Origin: Synaphobranchus kaupii
Taxonomy: Eukaryota > Chordata > Actinopteri > Anguilliformes > Synaphobranchidae
Direction of reading: 5' to 3'
NCBI GenBank assembly: GCA_029718625.1
Contig: CM056395.1
Location: 26,654,160 to 26,718,159, forward strand
DNA: 64,000 nt
Shown here: piece by piece, positions 1-12,000 of the stretch
Numbering within the stretch: position 1 is the stretch's first letter
How the letters are laid out: every line of letters starts with the position of its first letter
Program-made: the position numbers and the translations under genes
The notes under the pieces: generated by a model
The model's database searches: none
Told to the model about the DNA's origin: nothing
Seen by the model: the letters and a program-made list of their open reading frames with translations, nothing else

Positions 1-3000
1 GCGTTGTGTGGTGGTTAGAGATTCAGTTGTTGCAGGCCTTTCAGTTGTGGTTGGAATATTTGTTGTGGTGTGAGCTGCACTTGTAGTTGGATGAATTGTT
101 GTGGTTGGTGCTAGAGTTGTAGTTTTTGCTGCTGTTGTAGTGTGAGGTACAGTTGTAGTTGCTTTGCGATGTGTGGTGGTAAGAGATTCAGTTGTTGCAG
201 GACTTTCAGTTGTGGTTGGAACATTTGTTTGGCTTGGAACTGCACTTGTAGTTGGCGGTATTGTTGTAATTGCTGCAGCAGCTGTTGTTCCCACAGTTGT
301 TGTGGTGGGAGATACAGTTGTAGTTCTTGGACGATGTGTGGTGGTTAGAGATTCAGTTGTTGCAGGACTTTCAGTTGTGGTTGGAATATTTGTTTGGGTT
401 GGAGGTACACTTGTAGTTGGAGCAATTGTTGTAATTGCTGCAACAGTTGTAGTTTCTGCACTTGTTGTGATGGGAGATACAGTTGTAGTTGCCTGGCGTT
501 GTGTGGTGGTTAGAGATTCAGTTGTTGCAGGCCTTTCAGTTGTGGTTGGAATATTTGTTGTGGTGTGAGCTGCACTTGTAGTTGGATGAATTGTTGTGGT
601 TGGTGCTAGAGTTGTAGTTTTTGCTGCTGTTGTAGTGTGAGGTACAGTTGTAGTTGCTTTGCGATGTGTGGTGGTAAGAGATTCAGTTGTTGCAGGACTT
701 TCAGTTGTGGTTGGAACATTTGTTTGGCTTGGAGCTGCACTTGTAGTTGGCGGTATTGTTGTAATTGCTGCAGCAGCTGTTGTTCCCACAGTTGTTGTGG
801 TGGGAGATACAGTTGTAGTTCTTGGACGATGTGTGGTGGTTAGAGATTCAGTTGTTGCAGGCCTTTCAGTTGTGGTTGGAATATTTGTTGTGGTGTGAGC
901 TGCACTTGTAGTTGGATGAATTGTTGTGGTTGGTGCTAGAGTTGTAGTTTTTGCTGCTGTTGTAGTGTGAGGTACAGTTGTAGTTGCTTGGCGATGTGTG
1001 GTGGTAAGATATTCAGTTGTTGCAGGACTTTCAGTTCTGGTTGGAACATTTGTTTGGCTTGGAGCTGCACTTGTAGTTGGCGGTATTGTTGTAATTGCTG
1101 CAGCAGCTGTTGCTCCCGCAGTTGTTGTGGTGGGAGATACAGTTGTAGTTCTTGGACGATGTGTGGTGGTTAGAGATTCAGTTGTTGCAAGACTTTCAGT
1201 TGTGGTTGGAACATTTGTTGCGGTTGGAACTACACTTGTAGTTGGAGCAATTGTTGTAATTGCTGCAACAGTTGTAGTTTCTGCACTTGTTGTGGTGGGA
1301 GATACAGTTGTAGCTGCCTGGCGTTGTGTGGTGGTTAGAGATTCAGTTGTTGCAGGACTTTCAGTTGTGGTTGGAACATTTGTTTGGCTTGGAACTGCAC
1401 TTGTAGTTGGCGGTATTGTTGTAATTGCTGCAGCAACTGTTGTTCCCACAGTTGTTGTGGTGGGAGATACAGTTGTAGTTCTTGGACGATGTGTGGTGGT
1501 TAGAGATTCAGTTGTTGCAGGCCTTTCAGTTGTGGTTGGAATATTTGTTGTGGTGTGAGCTGCACTTGTAGTTGGATGAATTGTTGTGGTTGGTGCTAGA
1601 GTTGTAATTTTTGCTGCTGTTGTAGTGTGAGGTACAGTTGTAGTTGCTTTGCGATGTGTGGTGGTAAGAGATTCAGTTGTTGCAGGACTTTCAGTTGTGG
1701 TTGGAACATTTGTTTGGCTTGGAGCTGCACTTGTAGTTGGCGGTATTGTTGTAATTGCTGCAGCAGCTGTTGTTCCCACAGTTGTTGTGGTGGGAGATAC
1801 AGTTGTAGTTCTTGGACGATGTGTGGTGGTAAGAGATTCAGTTGTTGCAGGACTTTCAGTTGTTGTTGGAGCATTTGTTTGGCTTGGAGCTGCACTTGTA
1901 GTTGGCCGTATTGTTGTAATTGCTACAGCAGTTGTTGTTCCCACATTTGTAGTGGTGGGAGATACAGTTGTAGTTCTTGGATGTTGTGTGGTGGTTAGCG
2001 ATTCAGTTGTTGCAGGACTTTCAGTTGTGGTTGGAATATTTGTTGTGGTGTGCGCTGCACTTGTACTTGGAAGAATTGTTGTGGTTGGTTCTACAGTTGT
2101 AGTTTTTGCTGCTGCTGTAGTGCGAGGTACAGTTGTAGTTGCTTGGCGTTGTGTGGTGGTTAGAGATTCAGTTGTTGCCGGTCTTTCTGTTGTGGTTGGA
2201 ACATTTGATGTGGTGTGAGCTGCACTTGTAGTTGGCGGTATTGTTGTAATTGCTGCAGCAGCTGTTGTTCCCACAGTTGTTGTGGTGGGAGATACAGTTG
2301 TAGTTCTTGGACGATGTGTGGTGGTTAGAGATTCAGTTGTTGCAGGACTTTCAGTTGTGGTTGGAATATTTGTTTGTGTTGGAGGTACACTTTTAGTTGG
2401 AGCAATTGTTGTAATTGCTGCAACAGTTGTAGTTTCTGCACTTGTAGTGGTGGGAGATACAGTTGTAGTTCTTGGATGTTGTGTGGTGGTTAGCGATTCA
2501 GTTGTTGCAGGACTTTCAGTTGTGGTTGGAACATTTGTTTGGCTTGGAGCTGCACTTGTAGTTGGCGGTATTGTAATTGCTGCAGCAGCTGTTGTTCCCA
2601 CAGTTGTTGTGGTGGGAGATACAGTTGTAGTTCTTGGACGATGTGTGGTGGTAAGAGATTCAGTTGTTGCAGGCCTTTCAGTTGTGGTTGGAATATTTGT
2701 TTGGGTTGGAGGTACACTTGTAGTTGGAGCAATTGTTGTAATTGCTGCAACAGTTCTAGTTTCTGCACTTGTTGTGGTGGGAGATATAGTTGTAGCTGCC
2801 TGGCGTTGTGTGGTGGTTAGAGATTCAGTTGTTGCAGGACTTTCAGTTGTGGTTGGAACATTTGTTTGGCTTGGAACTGCACTTGTAGTTGGCGGTATTG
2901 TTGTAATTGCTGCAGCAGCTGTTGTTCCCACAGTTGTTGTGGTGGGAGATACAGTTGTAGTTCTTGGACGATGTGTGGTGGTTAGAGATTCAGTTGTTGC

Positions 3001-6000
3001 AGGACTTTCAGTTGTGGTTGGAATATTTGTTTGGGTTGGAGGTACACTTGTACTTGGAGCAATTGTTGTAATTGCTGCAACAGTTGTAGTTTCTGCACTT
3101 GTTGTGGTGGGAGATACAGTTGTAGTTGCCTGGCGTTGTGTGGTGGTTAGAGATTCAGTTGTTGCAGGCCTTTCAGTTGTGGTTGGAATATTTGTTGTGG
3201 TGTGAGCTGCACTTGTAGTTGGATGAATTGTTGTGGTTGGTGCTAGAGTTGTAGTTTTTGCTGCTGTTGTAGTGTGAGGTACAGTTGTAGTTGCTTTGCG
3301 ATGTGTGGTGGTAAGAGATTCAGTTGTTGCAGGACTTTCAGTTGTGGTTGGAACATTTGTTTGGCTTGGAGCTGCACTTGTAGTTGGCGGTATTGTTGTA
3401 ATTGCTGCAGCAGCTGTTGTTCCCACAGTTGTTGTGGTGGGAGATACAGTTGTAGTTCTAGGACGATGTGTGGTGGTAAGAGATTCAGTTGTTGCAGGAC
3501 TTTCAGTTGTCGTTGGAGCATTTGTTTGGCTTGGAGCTGCACTTGTAGTTGGCGGTATTGTTGTAATTGCTGCAGCAGCTGTTGTTCCCACAGTTGTTGT
3601 GGTGGGAGATACAGTTGTAGTTCTTGGACGATGTGTGGTGGTTAGAGATTCAGTTGTTGCAGGATTTTCAGTTGTGGTTGGAATATTTGTTTGGGTTGGA
3701 GGTACACTTGTAGTTGGAGCAATTGTTGTAATTGCTGCAACAGTTGTAGTTTCTGCACTTGTTGTGGTGGGAGATACAGTTGTAGTTGCCTGGTGTTGTG
3801 TGGTGGTTAGAGATTCAGTTGTTGCAGGCCTTTCAGTTGTGGTTGGAATATTTGTTGTGGTGTGAGCTGCACTTGTAGTTGGATGAATTGTTGTGGTTGG
3901 TGCTAGAGTTGTAGTTTTTGCTGCTGTTGTAGTGTGAGGTACAGTTGTAGTTGCTTGGCGATGTTCGGTGGTAAGAGATTCAGTTGTTCCAGGACTTTCA
4001 GTTGTGGTTGGAACATTTGTTTGGCTTGGAGCTGCACTTGTAGTTGGCGGTATTGTTGTAATTGCTGCAGCAGCTGTTGTTCCCACAGTTGTTGTGGTGG
4101 GAGATACATTTGTAGTTCTTGGACGATGTGTGGTGGTTAGAGATTCAGTTGTTGCAGGACTTTCAGTTGTGGTTGGAATATTTGTTGTGGTGTGAGCTGC
4201 ACTTGTAGTTGGATGAATTGTTGTGGTTGGTGCTAGAGTTGTAGTTTTTGCTGCTGTTGTAGTGTGAGGTACAGTTGTAGTTGCTTGGCGATGTGTGGTG
4301 GTAAGAGATTCAGTTGTTGCAGGACTTTCAGTTGTGGTTGGAACATTTGTTTGGCTTGGAGCTGCACTTGTAGTTAGCGGTATTGTTGTAATTGCTGCAG
4401 CAGTTGTAGTTTCTGCACTTGTTGTGGTGGGAGATACAGTTGTAGTTGCCTGGCGTTGTGTGGTGGTTAGAGATTCAGTTGTTGCAGGCCTTTCAGTTGT
4501 GGTTGGAATATTTGTTGTGGTGTGAGCTGCACTTGTAGTTGGATGAATTGTTGTGGTTGGTGCTAGAGTTGTAGTTTTTGCTGCTGTTGTAGTGTGAGGT
4601 ACAGTTGTAGTTGCTTTGCGATGTGTGGTGGTAAGAGATTCAGTTGTTGCAGGACTTTCAGTTGTGGTTGGAACATTTGTTTGGCTTGGAGCTGCACTTG
4701 TAGTTGGCGGTATTGTTGTAATTGCTGCAGCAGCTGTTTTTCCCACAGTTGTTGTGGTGGGAGATACAGTTGTAGTTCTTGGACGATGTGTGGTGGTAAG
4801 AGATTCAGTTGTTGCAGGACTTTCAGTTGTCGTTGGAGCATTTGTTTGGCTTGGAGCTGCACTTGTAGTTGGCCGTATTGTTGTAATTGCTATAGCAGTT
4901 GTTGTTCCCTCATTTGTAGTGGTGGGAGATACAGTTGTAGTTCTTGGATGTTGTGTGGTGGTTAGCGATTCAGTTGTTGCAGGACTTTCAGTTGTGGTTG
5001 GAATATTTGTTGTGGTGTGCGCTGCACTTGTACTTGGAAGAATTGTTGTGGTTGGTTCTACAGTTGTAGTTTTTGCTGCTGCTGTAGTGCGAGGTACAGT
5101 TGTAGTTGCTTGGCGTTGTGTGGTGGTTAGAGATTCAGTTGTTGCCGGTCTTTCTGTTGTGGTTGGAACATTTGATGTGGTGTGAGCTGCACTTGTAGTT
5201 GGCGGTATTGTTGTAATTGCTGCAGCAGCTGTTGTTCCCACAGTTGTTGTGGTGGGAGATACAGTTGTAGTTCTTGGACGATGTGTGGTGGTTAGAGATT
5301 CAGTTGTTGCAGGACTTTCAGTTGTGGTTGGAATATTTGTTTGTGTTGGAGGTACACTTTTAGTTGGAGCAATTGTTGTAATTGCTGCAACAGTTGTAGT
5401 TCCTGCACTTGTAGTGGTGGGAGATACAGTTGTAGTTCTTGGATGTTGTGTGGTGGTTAGCGATTCAGTTGTTGCAGGACTTTCAGTTGTGGTTGGAACA
5501 TTTGTTTGGCTTGGAGCTGCACTTGTAGTTGGCGGTATTGTTGTAATTGCTGCAGCAGCTGTTGTTCCCACAGTTGTTGTGGTGGGAGATACAGTTGTAG
5601 TTCTTGGACGATGTGTGGTGGTAAGAGATTCAGTTGTTGCAGGCCTTTCAGTTGTGGTTGGAATATTTGTTTGGGTTGGAGGTACACTTGTAGTTGGAGC
5701 AATTGTTGTAATTGCTGCAACAGTTCTAGTTTCTGCACTTGTTGTGGTGGGAGATATAGTTGTAGCTGCCTGGCGTTGTGTGGTGGTTAGAGATTCAGTT
5801 GTTGCAGGACTTTCAGTTGTGGTTGGAACATTTGTTTGGCTTGGAACTGCACTTGTAGTTGGCGGTATTGTTGTAATTGCTGCAGCAGCTGTTGTTCCCA
5901 CAGTTGTTGTGGTGGGAGATACAGTTGTAGTTCTTGGACGATGTGTGATGGTTAGAGATTCAGTTGTTGCAGGACTTTCAGTTGTGGTTGGAATATTTGT

Positions 6001-9000
6001 TTGGGTTGGAGGTACACTTGTACTTGGAGCAATTGTTGTAATTGCTGCAACAGTTGTAGTTTCTGCACTTGTTGTGGTGGGAGATACAGTTGTAGTTGCC
6101 TGGCGTTGTGTGGTGGTTAGAGATTCAGTTGTTGCAGGCCTTTCAGTTGTGGTTGGAATATTTGTTGTGGTGTGAGCTGCACTTGTAGTTGGATGAATTG
6201 TTGTGGTTGGTGCTAGAGTTGTAGTTTTTGCTGCTGTTGTAGTGTGAGGTACAGTTGTAGTTGCTTTGCGATGTGTGGTGGTAAGAGATTCAGTTGTTGC
6301 AGGACTTTCAGTTGTGGTTGGAACATTTGTTTGGCTTGGAGCTGCACTTGTAGTTGGCGGTATTGTTGTAATTGCTGCAGCAGCTGTTGTTCCCACAGTT
6401 GTTGTGGTGGGAGATACAGTTGTAGTTCTAGGACGATGTGTGGTGGTAAGAGATTCAGTTGTTGCAGGACTTTCAGTTGTCGTTGGAGCATTTGTTTGGC
6501 TTGGAGCTGCACTTGTAGTTGGCGGTATTGTTGTAATTGCTGCAGCAGCTGTTGTTCCCACAGTTGTTGTGGTGGGAGATAAAGTTGTAGTTCTTGGACG
6601 ATGTGTGGTGGTTAGAGATTCAGTTGTTGCAGGACTTTCAGTTGTGGTTGGAATATTTGTTTGGGTTGGAGGTACACTTGTAGTTGGAGCAATTGTTGTA
6701 ATTGCTGCAACAGTTGTAGTTTCTGCACTTGTTGTGGTGGGAGATACAGTTGTAGTTGCCTGGTGTTGTGTGGTGGTTAGAGATTCAGTTGTTGCAGGCC
6801 TTTCAGTTGTGGTTGGAATATTTGTTGTGGTGTGAGCTGCACTTGTAGTTGGATGAATTGTTGTGGTTGGTGCTAGAGTTGTAGTTTTTGCTGCTGTTGT
6901 AGTGTGAGGTACAGTTGTAGTTGCTTGGCGATGTTCGGTGGTAAGAGATTCAGTTGTTCCAGGACTTTCAGTTGTGGTTGGAACATTTGTTTGGCTTGGA
7001 GCTGCACTTGTAGTTGGCGGTATTGTTGTAATTGCTGCAGCAGCTGTTTTTCCCACAGTTGTTGTGGTGGGAGATACAGTTGTAGTTCTTGGACGATGTG
7101 TGGTGGTAAGAGATTCAGTTGTTGCAGGACTTTCAGTTGTGGTTGGAATATTTGTTTGTGTTGGAGGTACACTTTTAGTTGGAGCAATTGTTGTAATTGC
7201 TGCAACAGTTGTAGTTCCTGCACTTGTAGTGGTGGGAGATACAGTTGTAGTTCTTGGATGTTGTGTGGTGGTTAGCGATTCAGTTGTTGCAGGACTTTCA
7301 GTTGTGGTTGGAACATTTGTTTGGCTTGGAGCTGCACTTGTAGTTGGCGGTATTGTTGTAATTGCTGCAGCAGCTGTTGTTCCCACAGTTGTTGTGGTGG
7401 GAGATACAGTTGTAGTTCTTGGACGATGTGTGGTGGTAAGAGATTCAGTTGTTGCAGGCCTTTCAGTTGTGGTTGGAATATTTGTTTGGGTTGGAGGTAC
7501 ACTTGTAGTTGGAGCAATTGTTGTAATTGCTGCAACAGTTCTAGTTTCTGCACTTGTTGTGGTGGGAGATATAGTTGTAGCTGCCTGGCGTTGTGTGGTG
7601 GTTAGAGATTCAGTTGTTGCAGGACTTTCAGTTGTGGTTGGAACATTTGTTTGGCTTGGAACTGCACTTGTAGTTGGCGGTATTGTTGTAATTGCTGCAG
7701 CAGCTGTTGTTCCCACAGTTGTTGTGGTGGGAGATACAGTTGTAGTTCTAGGACGATGTGTGGTGGTAAGAGATTCAGTTGTTGCAGGACTTTCAGTTGT
7801 CGTTGGAGCATTTGTTTGGCTTGGAGCTGCACTTGTAGTTGGCGGTATTGTTGTAATTGCTGCAGCAGCTGTTGTTCCCACAGTTGTTGTGGTGGGAGAT
7901 AAAGTTGTAGTTCTTGGACGATGTGTGGTGGTTAGAGATTCAGTTGTTGCAGGACTTTCAGTTGTGGTTGGAATATTTGTTTGGGTTGGAGGTACACTTG
8001 TAGTTGGAGCAATTGTTGTAATTGCTGCAACAGTTGTAGTTTCTGCACTTGTTGTGGTGGGAGATACAGTTGTAGTTGCCTGGTGTTGTGTGGTGGTTAG
8101 AGATTCAGTTGTTGCAGGCCTTTCAGTTGTGGTTGGAATATTTGTTGTGGTGTGAGCTGCACTTGTAGTTGGATGAATTGTTGTGGTTGGTGCTAGAGTT
8201 GTAGTTTTTGCTGCTGTTGTAGTGTGAGGTACAGTTGTAGTTGCTTGGCGATGTTCGGTGGTAAGAGATTCAGTTGTTCCAGGACTTTCAGTTGTGGTTG
8301 GAACATTTGTTTGGCTTGGAGCTGCACTTGTAGTTGGCGGTATTGTTGTAATTGCTGCAGCAGCTGTTGTTCCCACAGTTGTTGTGGTGGGAGATACATT
8401 TGTAGTTCTTGGACGATGTGTGGTGGTTAGAGATTCAGTTGTTGCAGGACTTTCAGTTGTCGTTGGAGCATTTGTTTGTCTTGGAGCTGCACTTGTAGTT
8501 GGCGGTATTGTTGTAATTGCTGCAGCAGCTGTTGTTCCCACAGTTGTTGTGGTGGGAGATAAAGTTGTAGTTCTTGGACGATGTGTGGTGGTTAGAGATT
8601 CAGTTGTTGCAGGACTTTCAGTTGTGGTTGGAATATTTGTTTGGGTTGGAGGTACACTTGTAGTTGGAGCAATTGTTGTAATTGCTGCAACAGTTGTAGT
8701 TTCTGCACTTGTTGTGGTGGGAGATACAGTTGTAGTTGCCTGGTGTTGTGTGGTGGTTAGAGATTCAGTTGTTGCAGGCCTTTCAGTTGTGGTTGGAATA
8801 TTTGTTGTGGTGTGAGCTGCACTTGTAGTTGGATGAATTGTTGTGGTTGGTGCTAGAGTTGTAGTTTTTGCTGCTGTTGTAGTGTGAGGTACAGTTGTAG
8901 TTGCTTGGCGATGTTCGGTGGTAAGAGATTCAGTTGTTCCAGGACTTTCAGTTGTGGTTGGAACATTTGTTTGGCTTGGAGCTGCACTTGTAGTTGGCGG

Positions 9001-12000
9001 TATTGTTGTAATTGCTGCAGCAGCTGTTGTTCCCACAGTTGTTGTGGTGGGAGATACATTTGTAGTTCTTGGACGATGTGTGGTGGTTAGAGATTCAGTT
9101 GTTGCAGGACTTTCAGTTGTGGTTGGAATATTTGTTGTGGTGTGAGCTGCACTTGTAGTTGGATGAATTGTTGTGGTTGGTGCTAGAGTTGTAGTTTTTG
9201 CTGCTGTTGTAGTGTGAGGTACAGTTGTAGTTGCTTGGCGATGTGTGGTGGTAAGAGATTCAGTTGTTGCAGGACTTTCAGTTGTGGTTGGAACATTTGT
9301 TTGGCTTGGAGCTGCACTTGTAGTTAGCGGTATTGTTGTAATTGCTGCAGCAGTTGTAGTTTCTGCACTTGTTGTGGTGGGAGATACAGTTGTAGTTGCC
9401 TGGCGTTGTGTGGTGGTTAGAGATTCAGTTGTTGCAGGCCTTTCAGTTGTGGTTGGAATATTTGTTGTGGTGTGAGCTGCACTTGTAGTTGGATGAATTG
9501 TTGTGGTTGGTGCTAGAGTTGTAGTTTTTGCTGCTGTTGTAGTGTGAGGTACAGTTGTAGTTGCTTTGCGATGTGTGGTGGTAAGAGATTCAGTTGTTGC
9601 AGGACTTTCAGTTGTGGTTGGAACATTTGTTTGGCTTGGAGCTGCACTTGTAGTTGGCGGTATTGTTGTAATTGCTGCAGCAGCTGTTGTTCCCACAGTT
9701 GTTGTGGTGGGAGATACAGTTGTAGTTCTTGGACGATGTGTGGTGGTAAGAGATTCAGTTGTTGCAGGACTTTCAGTTGTCGTTGGAGCATTTGTTTGGC
9801 TTGGAGCTGCACTTGTAGTTGGCCGTATTGTTGTAATTGCTATAGCAGTTGTTGTTCCCTCATTTGTAGTGGTGGGAGATACAGTTGTAGTTCTTGGATG
9901 TTGTGTGGTGGTTAGCGATTCAGTTGTTGCAGGACTTTCAGTTGTGGTTGGAATATTTGTTGTGGTGTGCGCTGCACTTGTACTTGGAAGAATTGTTGTG
10001 GTTGGTTCTACAGTTGTAGTTTTTGCTGCTGCTGTAGTGCGAGGTACAGTTGTAGTTGCTTGGCGTTGTGTGGTGGTTAGAGATTCAGTTGTTGCCGGTC
10101 TTTCTGTTGTGGTTGGAACATTTGATGTGGTGTGAGCTGCACTTGTAGTTGGCGGTATTGTTGTAATTGCTGCAGCAGCTGTTGTTCCCACAGTTGTTGT
10201 GGTGGGAGATACAGTTGTAGTTCTTGGACGATGTGTGGTGGTTAGAGATTCAGTTGTTGCAGGACTTTCAGTTGTGGTTGGAATATTTGTTTGTGTTGGA
10301 GGTACACTTTTAGTTGGAGCAATTGTTGTAATTGCTGCAACAGTTGTAGTTCCTGCACTTGTAGTGGTGGGAGATACAGTTGTAGTTCTTGGATGTTGTG
10401 TGGTGGTTAGCGATTCAGTTGTTGCAGGACTTTCAGTTGTGGTTGGAACATTTGTTTGGCTTGGAGCTGCACTTGTAGTTGGCGGTATTGTTGTAATTGC
10501 TGCAGCAGCTGTTGTTCCCACAGTTGTTGTGGTGGGAGATACAGTTGTAGTTCTTGGACGATGTGTGGTGGTAAGAGATTCAGTTGTTGCAGGCCTTTCA
10601 GTTGTGGTTGGAATATTTGTTTGGGTTGGAGGTACACTTGTAGTTGGAGCAATTGTTGTAATTGCTGCAACAGTTCTAGTTTCTGCACTTGTTGTGGTGG
10701 GAGATATAGTTGTAGCTGCCTGGCGTTGTGTGGTGGTTAGAGATTCAGTTGTTGCAGGACTTTCAGTTGTGGTTGGAACATTTGTTTGGCTTGGAACTGC
10801 ACTTGTAGTTGGCGGTATTGTTGTAATTGCTGCAGCAGCTGTTGTTCCCACAGTTGTTGTGGTGGGAGATACAGTTGTAGTTCTTGGACGATGTGTGGTG
10901 GTTAGAGATTCAGTTGTTGCAGGACTTTCAGTTGTGGTTGGAATATTTGTTTGGGTTGGAGGTACACTTGTACTTGGAGCAATTGTTGTAATTGCTGCAA
11001 CAGTTGTAGTTTCTGCACTTGTTGTGGTGGGAGATACAGTTGTAGTTGCCTGGCGTTGTGTGGTGGTTAGAGATTCAGTTGTTGCAGGCCTTTCAGTTGT
11101 GGTTGGAATATTTGTTGTGGTGTGAGCTGCACTTGTAGTTGGATGAATTGTTGTGGTTGGTGCTAGAGTTGTAGTTTTTGCTGCTGTTGTAGTGTGAGGT
11201 ACAGTTGTAGTTGCTTTGCGATGTGTGGTGGTAAGAGATTCAGTTGTTGCAGGACTTTCAGTTGTGGTTGGAACATTTGTTTGGCTTGGAGCTGCACTTG
11301 TAGTTGGCGGTATTGTTGTAATTGCTGCAGCAGCTGTTGTTCCCACAGTTGTTGTGGTGGGAGATACAGTTGTAGTTCTAGGACGATGTGTGGTGGTAAG
11401 AGATTCAGTTGTTGCAGGACTTTCAGTTGTCGTTGGAGCATTTGTTTGTCTTGGAGCTGCACTTGTAGTTGGCGGTATTGTTGTAATTGCTGCAGCAGCT
11501 GTTGTTCCCACAGTTGTTGTGGTGGGAGATAAAGTTGTAGTTCTTGGACGATGTGTGGTGGTTAGAGATTCAGTTGTTGCAGGACTTTCAGTTGTGGTTG
11601 GAATATTTGTTTGGGTTGGAGGTACACTTGTAGTTGGAGCAATTGTTGTAATTGCTGCAACAGTTGTAGTTTCTGCACTTGTTGTGGTGGGAGATACAGT
11701 TGTAGTTGCCTGGTGTTGTGTGGTGGTTAGAGATTCAGTTGTTGCAGGCCTTTCAGTTGTGGTTGGAATATTTGTTGTGGTGTGAGCTGCACTTGTAGTT
11801 GGATGAATTGTTGTGGTTGGTGCTAGAGTTGTAGTTTTTGCTGCTGTTGTAGTGTGAGGTACAGTTGTAGTTGCTTGGCGATGTTCGGTGGTAAGAGATT
11901 CAGTTGTTCCAGGACTTTCAGTTGTGGTTGGAACATTTGTTTGGCTTGGAGCTGCACTTGTAGTTGGCGGTATTGTTGTAATTGCTGCAGCAGCTGTTGT

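Larger units (their letters stand above)
835..3390. repeat. Long-range duplicated block, copy 1 (partner 19,807-22,365)
   Basis: This block shares a set of otherwise rare variants with a block 18,972 bp to the right: aagatattcag (1,007 and 19,979), gctcccgcag (1,112 and 20,084), gcagcaactg (about 1,432 and 20,404), gttgttggagc (about 1,862 and 20,834) and gctacagcag (about 1,922 and 20,894). It carries the first 3-bp deletion, which the partner lacks. Edges are approximate, set where monomer families stop matching. Confidence 0.8.

Noticed and set aside
1627..1998. Cys/Ser-rich + strand ORFs (RYSCSC, CCNCCSSCCSH), looking like metallothionein or keratin-associated proteins
   Set aside because: This is the + reading of the same codon phase as the mucin frame, where AGT TGT mirrors ACA ACT. 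It is interrupted by TAG and TGA every one to two monomers and has no stable boundaries.
6938..8155. Long Val-rich + strand ORFs (up to 405 codons, repeating VVVGDTVVV and LSVVVG), which might suggest a membrane protein
   Set aside because: They are the antisense of the Thr-rich frame (ACA/ACT/ACC read backwards). They are closed by TGA in each V-type monomer, and start and stop only according to monomer order. No coherent gene boundaries exist.
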